64,000 bases of DNA from Metallyticus violacea (lineage: Eukaryota > Arthropoda > Insecta > Mantodea > Metallyticidae): NCBI GenBank assembly GCA_030762175.1, contig CM060841.1, forward strand, positions 10,792,501 through 10,856,500, given 5' to 3'. Each line of letters opens with the position of its first letter. Position 1 is the stretch's first letter. Positions 25,530-35,700 of this stretch are shown piece by piece. The position numbers and the translations under genes were made by a program. The notes under the pieces were generated by a model that did no database searches, was not told where the DNA came from, and saw only the letters and a list, made by a program, of their open reading frames with translations.

Positions 25530-26334
25530 TTTTTTTTTGACATCATTGAGGACCGCCTCCGCCGTGAATGAGCCAAAATGCTAACTTGTAGTTCAGTTTT
25601 GAAACGAGGAACAGGAAAAAGTTTGGAACTAGGTCCGACCTATATGAAGGGTGTTATTTTCTGACTAAATGTTTAGCAACAGTGTTGCAAACATGAGGGC
25701 GTGTATTGCCATGGTGAAGGCAGTAACCAGATGTATGCAGAGAATGTGTTCGATCAGGACGCTCAAAACAGTTGTAATACTGCCCATTAACCGTTGTTCA
25801 TGGCGGTACTTCATGTTGACAAACAGTCAAAGAATAACTTTCCTGCTGACCAAACAACCTTGGCCTTCTTTGGTGTCAGAGAGTCAGATGATTTCCAGAC
25901 TGAGCTCGCATGTTTGCTTTAGGGATCGTAATGGTGAAGCCAAGCCTCATAACTTGTAATGATGGAATTCATGTATGTCCATTTGCACCATCTTCTGTTC
26001 AGGCATCAGCAATCTCGACACCCCTGATCGTGTTTAAGCGATCGTGCAGAATGGCGAACACACTACGGAATTGTTAACATGTTTGGCAGTCTATCCATCT
26101 CGATCTTTCCAAATAATGGTCTCAATCACTGCAGTGATTGAAGCACTTGAACTGCCCTACTTTGTTGTTGAAACATGGCTTCCCTTAAACTTTTTGAACC
26201 ACCCAAGTGCGGCTGGTTGTGGCAGAACATGGTTGCCATATGAGTGCTGTAATATCGCTTGGCTGCCATAAAGATTTCTGTAGACGGAAGCAAAATTTTA
26301 CAGCAGCTTACTGCTCGTTACGAAGTGACTCCAT
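25530..26334 (-). pseudogene. mariner transposase relic
   Basis: Read on the minus strand from an ATG at 26334, the frame begins MESLRNEQ, then AAVKFCFRLQKSL after one stop, the start of a mariner family HTH. In shifted frames come DSLTPKKAKVVWSAGK near 25860-25910 and VNGQYYNCFERPDRTHS near 25750. HHGNTRPHVCNTVAKHL follows near 25680-25720, where the second catalytic Asp has become Gly. SYRSDLVPNFFLF near 25630 has Asn for the third Asp. Many stops and at least four frame changes are needed. No terminal inverted repeats were recognised. This is an older copy of a lineage different from that at 13 kb. Confidence 0.8.
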
Positions 26335-27194
26335 TTTATCCAGTGGACTCCCTCTTTGCTCAATGTTTTGCACCAATCACGTGAAATCTGTTGTTCACAT
26401 GAAAATTTTTTTCACTACTGTATTTCCACTGTGTAATGAGAGAGAAAGAAAACTTTCTCAGTCTTACGTAAAGCCAAACCTACAGGAACGTTCATTCGCT
26501 ACAGCGCGGGCTGCAACAACGGAGAAGTATGTGTGGTTAACCTTTCTTACATGTAGAATAAATAAAACTGTTTATTGGCATAATCGGATGTGTTCACATT
26601 TTGAGGCCAAAATATATTAAAATTAATGGAATCATACTGAAAGTTTATCTAAAGGCACGTTAAATTTAAATATTTAAATATTCAGGACTAATAAATAATG
26701 ATCAAATATTAAAGGTGCTAATTATCAAATAATTATCCAATTGTAATGCCATAATATTTGTATCTGTTAAACCAATTATAGTAAGAATAAAATTTAACCG
26801 ACCAATGCAGAAAACGTTTCAGTATTTGGGTACATACAGAGATCCGTTTACTTATGGATAGCTACATAATATCAACCAGAAAAACCCATTAGACTTGAAG
26901 TACTTCTTGAGTTAAATAATTCTTATAATAACCATAAATAAAGCAATGATATAACAATGTGGTTGGTATTACGAGTTCTTTGAAGTGAATGTCAACGAGT
27001 TAGGAACAGAAACAACTGCTACATAGGGAAATGATGATGCGAAGATCGACAAACTATGTTTAAGACGAGTACATGATAAAACAAGGAAATATAAAGCATC
27101 TAAGTGAAAAAAGAACATTGAGAACATAGCAAGAAAAGACAAGAATTTATGCCAATAGTATTCGGAGGGTTATTCCCTACAAAACAAGTAGGCC

Positions 27195-27196
<2 letters not shown>

Positions 27197-27246
<50 letters not shown>
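27197..27246. repeat. (TTA)n microsatellite
   Basis: About 16 uninterrupted TTA units, directly seen. Confidence 0.97.
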
Positions 27247-28144
27247 GGTACTTATCAGGAGGGATTATCTTACTAAGCAAGATAATTGGTAGCAAATATA
27301 AATATAATCCCTTTTTGTGTAACAAACCATTATTAATAATCCCTAAATATGTTTTGAACTTTATCGACAAAACTAATTAGTGAAACTAGACTTTATATCT
27401 CTATCATGCGGAAATTCAGAATAAAGGTGAAATGTTTAAGGGAGCAATTAAAATAATATTAGTGATTTCCATTGCATATATTAAAAATGTATATAATTTT
27501 TGGTTGGCAAATCTGTGCCAAGAAAAAATTCCTCTCGTACACTTCTAAAATAATTATGATAGACCTATTTTGTTTCTGCTTTTGCAGAATTTAATCACGA
27601 AAAACATTTTCAAAATACTTTTCCGATGCAGTCAGTATTGAATTTGCTTGAAAGGTTTCTAATATATTATGTTCCCTGCTGCCGCAGCAAATTTTGCCTT
27701 TTTAAGGCAAAAACATCTCGCCGAAGTGACTTATTCCAACCAGGAAATGGTGAAATACCCCAGCGTGCTATTTGGCAACCAAGTGTGTGCTTTACTTTAT
27801 GTGTATTATATTTATTGAACGCATCGGTTCAAAATTAATATCAAATATAAATATTGCTTTTTAAATACTTGAAATAAAATTACTATATTATAATAGCTCG
27901 TTACAAGAATTCCTAGATCATCTGTTAGATATTTACGAAAGTAAGTTAAAATCGTGATTCAATAATTTTTCTGGGAAGTTTACTGAAAGATTTTTTTTTT
28001 TTCGAAATGAAAATCCTTTTTGTTAAAGTTTTTTTTCCATAATAAATCAAAATATATGGTAGGTCAGCCTTGAAATACTTTTGGTCCCTATGCCATCCCT
28101 TCTCAACACCAACAGAGCGCACATAAGTTATCTCTTTCATTGCA

Positions 28145-28171
28145 ATTGTTCCTTGCATTTCAAGGAACAAT
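28145..28171. repeat. perfect 11-bp inverted repeat
   Basis: ATTGTTCCTTG, a five-base loop CATTT, then CAAGGAACAAT. Stem and loop are exact. There is no U-tract suggesting a terminator and no neighbouring gene, so any function is unknown. It could be a chance palindrome or a short miRNA-like stem. Confidence 0.7.
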
Positions 28172-28902
28172 GTACCTACAAAGATAATTATTAACCCGAT
28201 TTAACTTTCACCTAGATAAGATTTCAATGTCCATTGAGTGTGTGTTTGTCTGAATAGTTAAGCAGAAACCTCGTTTCAGTGAAGAGGCGTAAATGAAACA
28301 GAACTGCATTGCTGATGATCACATGAATGCGTCCTGTACACAATTTCTGTATGACAAATAGTGCATTGTGATATTAACTTATAATGTTACACTTTATTGC
28401 ATTAGAAACGAGCGAAGCCATTTTCATAATATTGCGAATTCAATTGTAAGACATTACAAACGAGTTTCACGTGCTATTTTGTGTATACCAAAATTAATAG
28501 ATTATATTAATAAAATAAAATTTAATATTAATATCGATTACTCTAAAGTCAACGCCATCTTTTATTATACGTGTGACGTCATTGTATTGATGCAGAGTTT
28601 TTAGTTCGTTTGTCTATTGTAATTGTTGTTAGCGAAGATGGATTTACCCCAAGCTAAAAAGTCCTTAATTGTCACTAATACAGAGAAACTCTTAGATCCT
28701 ATCAGAAGGAATACGACACATTCATTAATTCAATAAACAAAACATTAAGAATGTTTCAGACAATTTAGTAAAATTGTATTTTATTTTACAATTGAATAAA
28801 CCGATGGATCTACAGGACGTGATGTAATTGCAGATCTGTCGAAACCTAAAATTCCTGCATTTTCTATGTCAAATCACACTTTCCACTATTACATTCATAA
28901 CT

Positions 28903-28920
28903 ATCGCCACAGGTGGCCGG
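28903..28920 (+). mobile_element. SINE2 copy, 5' piece split by SINE1
   Basis: The text ATCGCCACAGGTGGCCGG matches the SINE2 5' end seen elsewhere (CCGCCA-GGGTGGCCGAGG). It is cut by the SINE1 insertion and resumes at 29218. Confidence 0.75.
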
Positions 28921-29216
28921 GTCGGTCCTGGTGGTGTAGTGCTTACCATACTTGCCTCCTGCAACCAAGAACGCGGGTTCGAACACGGCCAGGACCGATG
29001 GATTTTTTCGGGCGTAAAAATCCTAAGTGTGGCTTCCTTCGGAAGGGAAGTAAAGCCATGGGTCCCGTGTCGTACATTTACGGCACGATAAAGAACCTCA
29101 AGCCTGAAAGAGAGGCCTCTGAGCAAAATTTGTCGCCCGTTTCACGCAATGGGACGCTGATGAGCTGAGATGTTAAAGAGCGTCCGTAAATAAATCGATC
29201 CAAAAAAAAAAAAAAC
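28921..29216 (+). mobile_element. SINE1 copy nested inside SINE2
   Basis: A complete SINE1 starting GTCGGTCCTGGTGG, with A box TGGTGTAGTGCTTA and B box GGGTTCGAACACG. The body is intact and the tail is TAAATAAATCGATCC followed by 14 A. The nine bases GGTGGCCGG occur immediately before it (28912-28920) and after the tail (29218-29226). These bases belong to the 5' end of a SINE2 that continues on the right, so this is a target-site duplication made within SINE2. About nine bases (CCTGAGTTG region) are missing near 29147 relative to sister copies. Confidence 0.93.
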
Positions 29217-29217
29217 G

Positions 29218-29436
29218 GGTGGCCGGGGTCGTTCAGGCATGGACTCGTGAGTGGGAGGTCAGGGGTTCGAATCCCGCCAGGACCGTCTTCCCTTACTGAG
29301 GTTTTTTTCCAGGTTTCCTCATTCCTCATAAACGTCAAATACCGGAGAGGTACCCTAAACTTAGGCCTGAAACGTTTCCTTCCTTACAAAAAAATCCTTT
29401 CCCAATATATCATTTCATCTCATGTATCATCAGTGA
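29218..29436 (+). mobile_element. SINE2 copy, main piece after the nested SINE1
   Basis: Head GGTGGCCGGGGTCGTTCAGG, then CTCGTGAGTGGGAGGTC and B box GGGTTCGAATCCC. The body has CTGAGGTTTTTTTCCAGG, CCTCATAAACGTC, GGTACCCTAAACTTAGG and a degraded 3' end near CATCAGTG. The final CGCCTGTGGTGCC block of complete copies is absent. It is host to the SINE1 at 28921-29216. Confidence 0.9.
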
Positions 29437-31099
29437 TTCTCTACTTGTGTATTCTGCAATGAAGATGAATGACTGATTCTGTTTGCAGAAATACATAAAT
29501 TGTTTTCTTAGTATTGTAGTTACATAATATTTGCTCAATGACCGCTTGTTATCAACGAAAGCAATTTAATGACGTAATTGTTACCGTGGTAATTTTATAC
29601 AACTAGTGTCATAATGTGCCATTTTATTAACTATAAATATCGATTATAATTCTGGAATAAAAAAGAAAAAATCTTAGATACAGTTTTTTCAGCTTTCCTT
29701 TAAATACAGTTCTGTGGGACAAAAGCAACGGTAAAGCGTCTTTTATCAGTTAAATTGTGAATTTAGCTATGAGAAGTAAGGTTATGTTTTTCCTTATTAT
29801 GACATTTTTTTTTCTACAAGAGTATGTGCTATCAACAGAAATTTACTTACTGTGTAGACGGCAGAATTGTCTATGATTTTTACACCACAAGTCCTCCGTA
29901 GATTCCAAATCACTATTAGCCAATATTGGACGCACTTTAAAATAATTTTGCCCATTACCAGTGTAATATTTAATTCATCAATCACGAAGAAAAAATAATA
30001 CCCAAAACTAGTTAGGCATTAATCCGAACTTTCTTAACACTGAGTACCACCTGACCCCAATCATTTTAGTTGCTTAGGAGAATGGTCCAGTTCTATTTTC
30101 AGATTGGGAAAACACTCCAGGGGACATAAGAGCCTGCACATTGACAACACTGTGGACAGCATTTCGAATGACTACCAGATTATAGCCAACACAGGACCAC
30201 TGGATTAACCAAAACTGTGGCATAGAACAGACACGTGTTCTATGCCTTAGTTAGAAAACCCTGCGAGGAAACAACTAACCAGTCTTTTCCACGGCTCAAG
30301 GAAGAATTCAGGATACTTAACTTTAAACACTTTATATTCCCGAACTGCACATCCAAAAATTCTAGTTTTTAATGATAAGTGGGAAAGAAGGGCAGCAGAA
30401 ACTGTGTAAATGCAAGTTCTCGATCTATCTGAGTGTTTAATTGTGGCTTTTCTTCCTTTAACATTACCGCTGTTTGTCCACAGGCCAAAAATCTTTCAGT
30501 AGCGTGCATAACTACTAAGTATAAAGATCAGTACTGGTCGTTTTACCCTGCCTCTGCTGTCTCCGACGATGCAGAGGGGGTAGCTGAAGCATGATCTGGT
30601 ATCCGAACCACGGAGGCGGCCTGGCAGGTGTAGGTTTTAGTGATTCCAACTTAAGAGTTTTATGATCGTGCTCAGGAACGAACCCAGCTGGAAGGTAGGC
30701 GTATCTGTTTTCAACACTCGTTCAAGAAGCCCAGTGCACTTCCTGTAGAGTCACAAGTTTTGATGTTTGTGTTATTAATTCAAAGGAAGTGGGTTGACAG
30801 AGTTGACAGAGAACGTCAAGTGTAATAGTAAATAATGAAACCGTAAAAGACTACGCGATCCATTAAGTAACTCCCAACGGCCCACATGCCAACCAATTAG
30901 GAGGGTCCTAGATCGTAAAATGGAGAGAGTAGCACTAAAATTACCTCGGATGGAATCAATGACGGTCTTCCTGGTTGTGTTTCCCAGCCGAAGAAATGGG
31001 ACGATGATTGATGGCAGCCTATCAATTACAGGCAGCTACTGTTTGATTCTTTTCGGGCACATGGCAAATAGCAGCCTGTACCCAACACTCGCCTAATTA
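29437..31099. other. stretch without recognised genes
   Basis: AT-rich to about 29990, then closer to balanced composition. I found no open frame with a motif. A small stem CCTCTGC / GCAGAGG surrounds 30550-30578. Confidence 0.45.
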
Positions 31100-31640
31100 A
31101 TCAATGTCGCTATTGTCACACTCGACACACGCACGCACACACCTACATGCCTACACACGGTGCCAGCCCAGCCCAGCCACAACAAGAACCCAAACTGATC
31201 GGCCGCAACGCTCTGCCATCCCAACTACTGCACTCCTCCCCTCCCCCTCTCTTCTTTTCACCCATCTCTTACCTACCTTTCCTTCTTCCTCCCTCCCCCG
31301 CCTTTATCTTCCTCTTCCTCCCCCCCAAACGGTATACCTTCCAATCTTCGTGTGGTGTGGTGGTGTTGTTCAAATTCCTATCAACCAACATCACACACAT
31401 GACTGAAGAGGGGAGGCAGAAAGGGCGTGCAAATACAGACCAGTGCTGCGGGCGAAATTCCTGCAGGGAAAGGTGTGCAAATTTCTTTTTCTTCTCCTGG
31501 GCGGGTAGTTTTTATCCTTCATGCAAGGTCACACTTGCGCCAGCAGCAAAAACAAGATTGGCATTCTTCTGTCAATTATTTCAACTTCTTTTATGTGTGT
31601 GCACGGATTCTAATAGCAAGTAATACGTTCTGTTTCTAAT
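31100..31640. other. pyrimidine-rich block with long chance open frame
   Basis: A C/T-biased tract about 31215-31330, flanked by CA-rich text near 31125-31150. It gives the longest open frame in the window (158 codons, 31147-31623, plus). Its product is mostly Pro, Ser and Leu from the low-complexity tract, and another frame is open over the same bases. I would not call it a gene. It could be a promoter-type CT element, but nothing downstream supports that. Confidence 0.45.
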
Positions 31641-32837
31641 GCATATTTGTAGGTCGCCTCAAATGTTTCATCCAAGCAGTATGTCATATTTTCACAGGAC
31701 GTACTGACGCTCCTTTACAGCAAATAGCCTAACAATGACAGTGATTAATGATAACGACCTGTTTATGCGTGACTGAGTACATAAATTTTCGCGGAAATCG
31801 ACACTCATCTTGTAGAGCGTTATGGAGATGACGCTGTCGACACTAAAGTAAAGGTCAAGCGGCAAACAGTTTGCATACCAAAACGTGTGCATCAAGATCG
31901 ACGCTTTACGACGCAGCATTAGAACATACACAGGGAGTGCACGCCAAATTCAACTGTAATTCGGTCCAGCCTACTCCATACATTGTGATGGATTATGAAG
32001 GTCGCGATTCTCTCATCAAAGTCGTCAGCAAGTGTTTCACTCTGATCTTGAGCATTTTTACACGTGAGAGGAACAGACACTTGGGCCAGGCAAAAGTGCA
32101 CGAACTTATGGGAACTTCATGGCCAAAATTTTACCATTCGTTCAGCTTTGAACAAATAGCATTTACTTTCGTTTTTCTATATACAGAAGTATATGTTCTA
32201 ATAAGAGGAGACATTATTTACGGAACGAATTATTAATTTCAAAGTGATCCATTGGAGTTTGAACAAACACATGGTACTGTTGCTATGTGCACACTGGTTC
32301 CTGTGTTGCCTTGTGTTAAGCAACTGACTAAGGCATTAGTACTTCAACGAGCCTCTCTGTAGCTATATTAATTTCGTACTTGTCATTTATATTTCTGAAC
32401 TGAAACTTTATTTATCTCATAAGATAATATGAATTCATTCCACAGTATTTTTACTATGGTAATGCATCTTGCATCTATGGGTTGATTCAAACGTACTATA
32501 ATAAATGAGAGAGCTATTTCTATAAGCTATTTTTGTTTTTAATAAAAATGGTTTACATGTCAACATTTGAGGGGGGGTTGTAGGCGATATTTATATTTAA
32601 AAATTATAATTTATTTTGCCTAAATATATCAGACTCTTCTCCTTATTTTTAAAACGTGGAAATAAATAATATAACAGTTCTGAAAATAGGAGATTTATAG
32701 GAGTACAGATATATATTCACATAAATATAGCTCATATGGAAGAGGGGTTTTTTCAAGAACTTTCGTTTGTGTTCAGGCCTAGAAAATCACGTTTGAGACA
32801 TGACATAGCTGGCAACTTGGTGTATTGCCAAATGTTG
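31641..32837. other. stretch without recognised genes
   Basis: Open frames on both strands at 31692-32236 overlap each other. None shows a motif I can place with confidence. Confidence 0.4.
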
Positions 32838-33215
32838 TCAACAAAGTACGTACAGCTTTGACTTTCCTATATCAGAAATTTCTAGAACAGGGTGCTTACG
32901 AAAGACAATGCTAAATTCGATGATATGAAAAACGAGAAGGATATCTGACTTGCACTCAAGTTCATTATCAAGAACTCTCTGGACAACCATCTCCTTTGGT
33001 GCTTCCAGGAACTTGGTGCACACATGTCCAGAAAGATGAATTTCATTTGCATTATCTTCTTGAAAACTGTGGAGATTATAGCGAGGAGCAAAATCAACGC
33101 TTTCATAGAGATATTCGAATGATGAGAAGAGAGGTACCAGGTTGCTGGGATGTGAGCATAATTAAACTATTGCTAGTACATCATGACAGATGATCCAGAT
33201 ACAAAACGCACTTGA
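32838..33215 (+). pseudogene. relic of a conserved repeat-borne protein (FHQDI family)
   Basis: Three frames read in order match the C-terminal part of a family of uncharacterised proteins that I recall as multi-copy in arthropod genomes. LALKFIIKNSLDNH near 32955-32995 is followed by FQELGAHMSRKMNF near 33005-33047. EEQNQRFHRDIRMMRREVPG near 33089-33150 corresponds to the usual EHGERFHQDI block. A last shift gives MTDDPDTKRT before a stop near 33215. The expected block between the first two pieces, about 15 residues, is missing. Frames change at least twice. The function of the family is unknown to me; I infer a transposable-element origin from its copy number. No terminal repeats were found around this piece. 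Confidence 0.65.
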
Positions 33216-33354
33216 AAGTCGTTGAAACGGTCCTTTCATCCATAATAATGCAAGTCGCGAGCGCGCGTGTCAAACTCGTACATACAGGAGGGTGCCAAAA
33301 ACGTATACACGCTTCAAGCAAAGAAAAAACTGTGTTAACATAACAAAACTGAAT

Positions 33355-33744
33355 TCACACAAGCAGAAAACGATGAGCACTAATCACCTTAGACTTTTTC
33401 AGTTGCTGAAAAGGTCCACCATCGGCGTCGATACACTTCTGAGTATGCTGAACTACTGAATGAGCAACGTTTGCGAAAGTGTCCTCAGCGATTGCAGCAC
33501 ATGCCATTTCAATTTCCTCCCGAAGTGCTGTCAGTGTAGCTGGTCTACCCAGATCTGCTTTTGTGAACATCGCATACGGTACACGAGTCTCAAATTTGTC
33601 TCGAATGCGTGCATTTGTTACTCGCGTTGGCGGTTCTGTTCTGTACACACGTCTCCATTGCCTTTGAACTTCAACAACATTCTCGGTTTTCCAATACTAC
33701 TTCAAAATTGCTCTCCGCAATTCAAATGATAATCTTGGTTCCAT
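33355..33744 (-). pseudogene. core-deleted mariner-family transposase
   Basis: Starts at an ATG at 33744 with MEPRLSFELRRAILK, then a TAG, then YWKTENVVEVQRQWRRVYRT and PPTRVTNARIRDKFET, an N-terminal HTH of a mariner-related family. Directly afterwards the sequence passes to a C-terminal segment with GRPATLTALREEIEMAC and CIDADGGPFQQLKK. About 200 residues carrying the three catalytic acids are missing. The stop after residue 15 occurs at the codon that is TGA in the 53-kb copy. The open frame after that stop runs about 115 codons. It could bind ends but not cut; whether it is expressed is unknown. Confidence 0.8.
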
Positions 33745-33902
33745 TTTGTTGCAGCAACACTAGCATAACGTAATGTGGGTCACATCTGTTTACAGAACAT
33801 CATACGATAATCTTGGCTTCGTTTGTTCATTGTTGATATACTGTCACATAGCAACGCTAGCATAACGTAACGTGAGTTACGTCTGTTTACAGAACATCAT
33901 AC
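33728..33902. repeat. imperfect tandem duplication in element leader
   Basis: Two adjacent units begin GATAATCTTGG at 33728 and 33805. Each holds CTAGCATAACGTAA (33760 and 33858) and CTGTTTACAGAACATCATAC (33785 and 33883). The second unit is longer by about 20 bases. The related copy at 53.3 kb has one unit. Confidence 0.8.
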
Positions 33903-34016
33903 TACACATTACTGTCGGTCCAACTTAGAAATATATTAAATAGATATCTACTGTGAAAGTGTGAATGCATTTTTGGCACTCTCGGTATATACCATTCTGA
34001 AGAGAAAATCATCAAA

Positions 34017-34850
34017 ATGTTTGTATTTGCCGGTAAGTGTGTAATTCCGGAAATTGCCCACAGTCAGTGTTATGTACAAAGATGGAGGCGTCCGGTACCG
34101 AGAAAGTTTTCTATGTGTAGAAATTTCATAACAACATGGATGTTCGACAGAACGTTCAAACTAAGTGTGGCAAACAGTCAGCACACAGGAAGTCAATATA
34201 TCAGTATAGCATGCGAAATAGGTTGTTTATGCCTTCAGCAGGGAAGTGACCGTCCTGATGTGAGAAGAAACCGGCAAATAGAGCGTCCCGTGAGCTCTAA
34301 AAGTCAGTAATGGGAAGTCTGTAAGAAACTGACTATGAAGTCATACCAATTGTAGATGCGACATAAGCTAACAGAAGGTGATAAAGAGAAGAGGTTTCAG
34401 TTTTGTTGCCAGTTGAACGACAGACAGAAGATGATGACGACTTCATGAATCGATTAATTTTCACACAAATGGAACCATAAACAAACATAACGGTCGTATT
34501 TGGAGTACCCAGAAACTTATAGAATTCATCGAGATCAGCGTGATTCACCAAATGTTAGTGTTTTATGTCCTGTGTCGTGTCGAAAAATTTACAGCTCCTT
34601 CTTTTTCGTTGAAATCTCTGTAATTGGACATTCCTATCTGGAAATGATACGACAGAAAGATTCTGATATTTTCCCCCCGGTCCATAAGACTTTTGCACAT
34701 ATCTGAATAGGTAGCTATGTCAGGAGTGAGTCTGAAATGCAGAGAATTTTGGAAACGGCTTCCCTGATCACAGAAGATATGTGGCACGAGTTAGATTACA
34801 GTGTGGATATCTGCCGAGTCACATATTGAACTACTATAATGTGCAACAAA
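34017..34850 (+). pseudogene. mariner-related DDE transposase relic
   Basis: The N-terminal HTH region lies in the open frame from 34017 (FAGKCVIPEIAHSQCYVQRW, then PRKFSMCRNFI). The middle continues with LTEGDKEKRFQFCCQL near 34363-34410. The first catalytic block should follow near 34455, but the text goes from FT to NGTINKHNGRIW, so about seven codons with the first catalytic acid are deleted. RDSPNVSVLCPVSCRKIYSS is near 34535-34595 and VIGHSYLEMI near 34620-34650. The C-terminal LITEDMWHELDYSVDICRVT is near 34765-34828. The second and third catalytic blocks are missing. It lies tail to tail with the relic at 35095-35700. Confidence 0.78.
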
Positions 34851-35094
34851 CTTGGCGAGTTTCTTCTCAGATTGATACACCTATGAGAGTGATATCACTT
34901 GTGATTTTTCTACTTTATCGACGTTTGAAAGTGCTACCGAACTTTCTGTAAAACCTGTACATTATACAATGTGCCCTAAAGTCGAGCAGCCACACAGAAG
35001 CAACGAAACAAGATAGAAATGTGATACCTTCATCAAATGAAAGAAAATCTCTCCAAGTTTGCATGCCTGTTCAGTACAATTCCATGTGGCTTCA

Positions 35095-35700
35095 TTATGT
35101 TGTCCTACATTCATCTAAACGATAATCTAATTCATTCCAACACACGACTAAGAACATTAGATGCAACAGAGTGAATAGCGTCTCTGATTCTTTTTTTAAA
35201 TGGTCACTATCGTTGATACGAACACTGTACACACATTGCTTGACATAGCCCACAAGTAAAAGTCTAAAGGCGTCAGATTCGGCGATCGTGGTGACCACCT
35301 CTTCCTATCCACCTCTGGAGAAATGGTATATTCAGAAACAAGTGGACAATTTTGGCCTCATCATCTTGTGTAAGAATTGTTCATCATTGTCCATCTCACT
35401 AAGCATCTGTACAGCAAACTCTCAACAGTTCGAGCACAGGTACGCACCGACTTCTTGGAGCTCCTTAGGTAGCTATCCCTTATAGCTCGAACACACTCGT
35501 CATTAACGGAAGGCCTATCCGAACATTTTTGATCCATGCCTCCAGTTTCCTTCAGCTGCTTATCCCACCGATGAATGCTATTCCTATGTGGAGGCTCTTC
35601 ATTGTACATGCGGCGATGTTCAAATGTCACGGATCTAAATTTTGCAAGCCACATATCACGTTGAACTTTCCTTTGCACCGTCCACGTTTTGATTAAATGG
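35095..35700 (-). pseudogene. mariner-related transposase, core-deleted
   Basis: The minus-strand frame from 35678 begins MQRKVQRDMWLAKFRSVTFE, then PPHRNSIHRWDKQLKETGG and RPSVNDECVRAIRDSYLRS. This is the N-terminal paired HTH typical of a mariner-related lineage common in arthropods. After about 35361 it passes to a second frame (35298-35095) with LLLVGYVKQCVYSVRINDSD and CWNELDYRLDECRTT, the C-terminal end of the same type of protein. The catalytic core between the two is gone. Inverted ends were not identified. The tail faces that of the plus-strand relic 250 bp away. Confidence 0.82.

Larger units (their letters stand above)
26335..28902. other. AT-rich stretch with a microsatellite and a hairpin
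   Basis: No gene recognised. It holds the TTA microsatellite at 27197-27246 and the 11-bp perfect hairpin at 28145-28171, both listed separately. Confidence 0.5.
33285..33985 (-). mobile_element. internally deleted mariner-family element (701 bp)
   Basis: TA at 33283-33284 and TA at 33986-33987 flank a 701-bp element with imperfect inverted ends. The left end reads GGGTGCCAAAAACGTATACA from 33290; the right, complemented, reads GAGTGCCAAAAATGCATTCA. Both ends keep five bases before this motif. Inside is a minus-strand frame that joins an N-terminal HTH directly to a C-terminal tail, so the catalytic core is absent and the element is non-autonomous. The 5' leader carries a local duplication (33728-33902). 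A related copy lies at 53226-53560. Confidence 0.87.

Noticed and set aside
31147..31623. 158-codon open frame, the longest in the window
   Set aside because: Most of it comes from a C/T-rich low-complexity tract, another frame is open across the same bases, and no domain is visible.
31692..32236. Open frames on both strands that look vaguely like transposon debris
   Set aside because: I could not match the residues to any family with confidence, and neither strand has catalytic blocks or ends.
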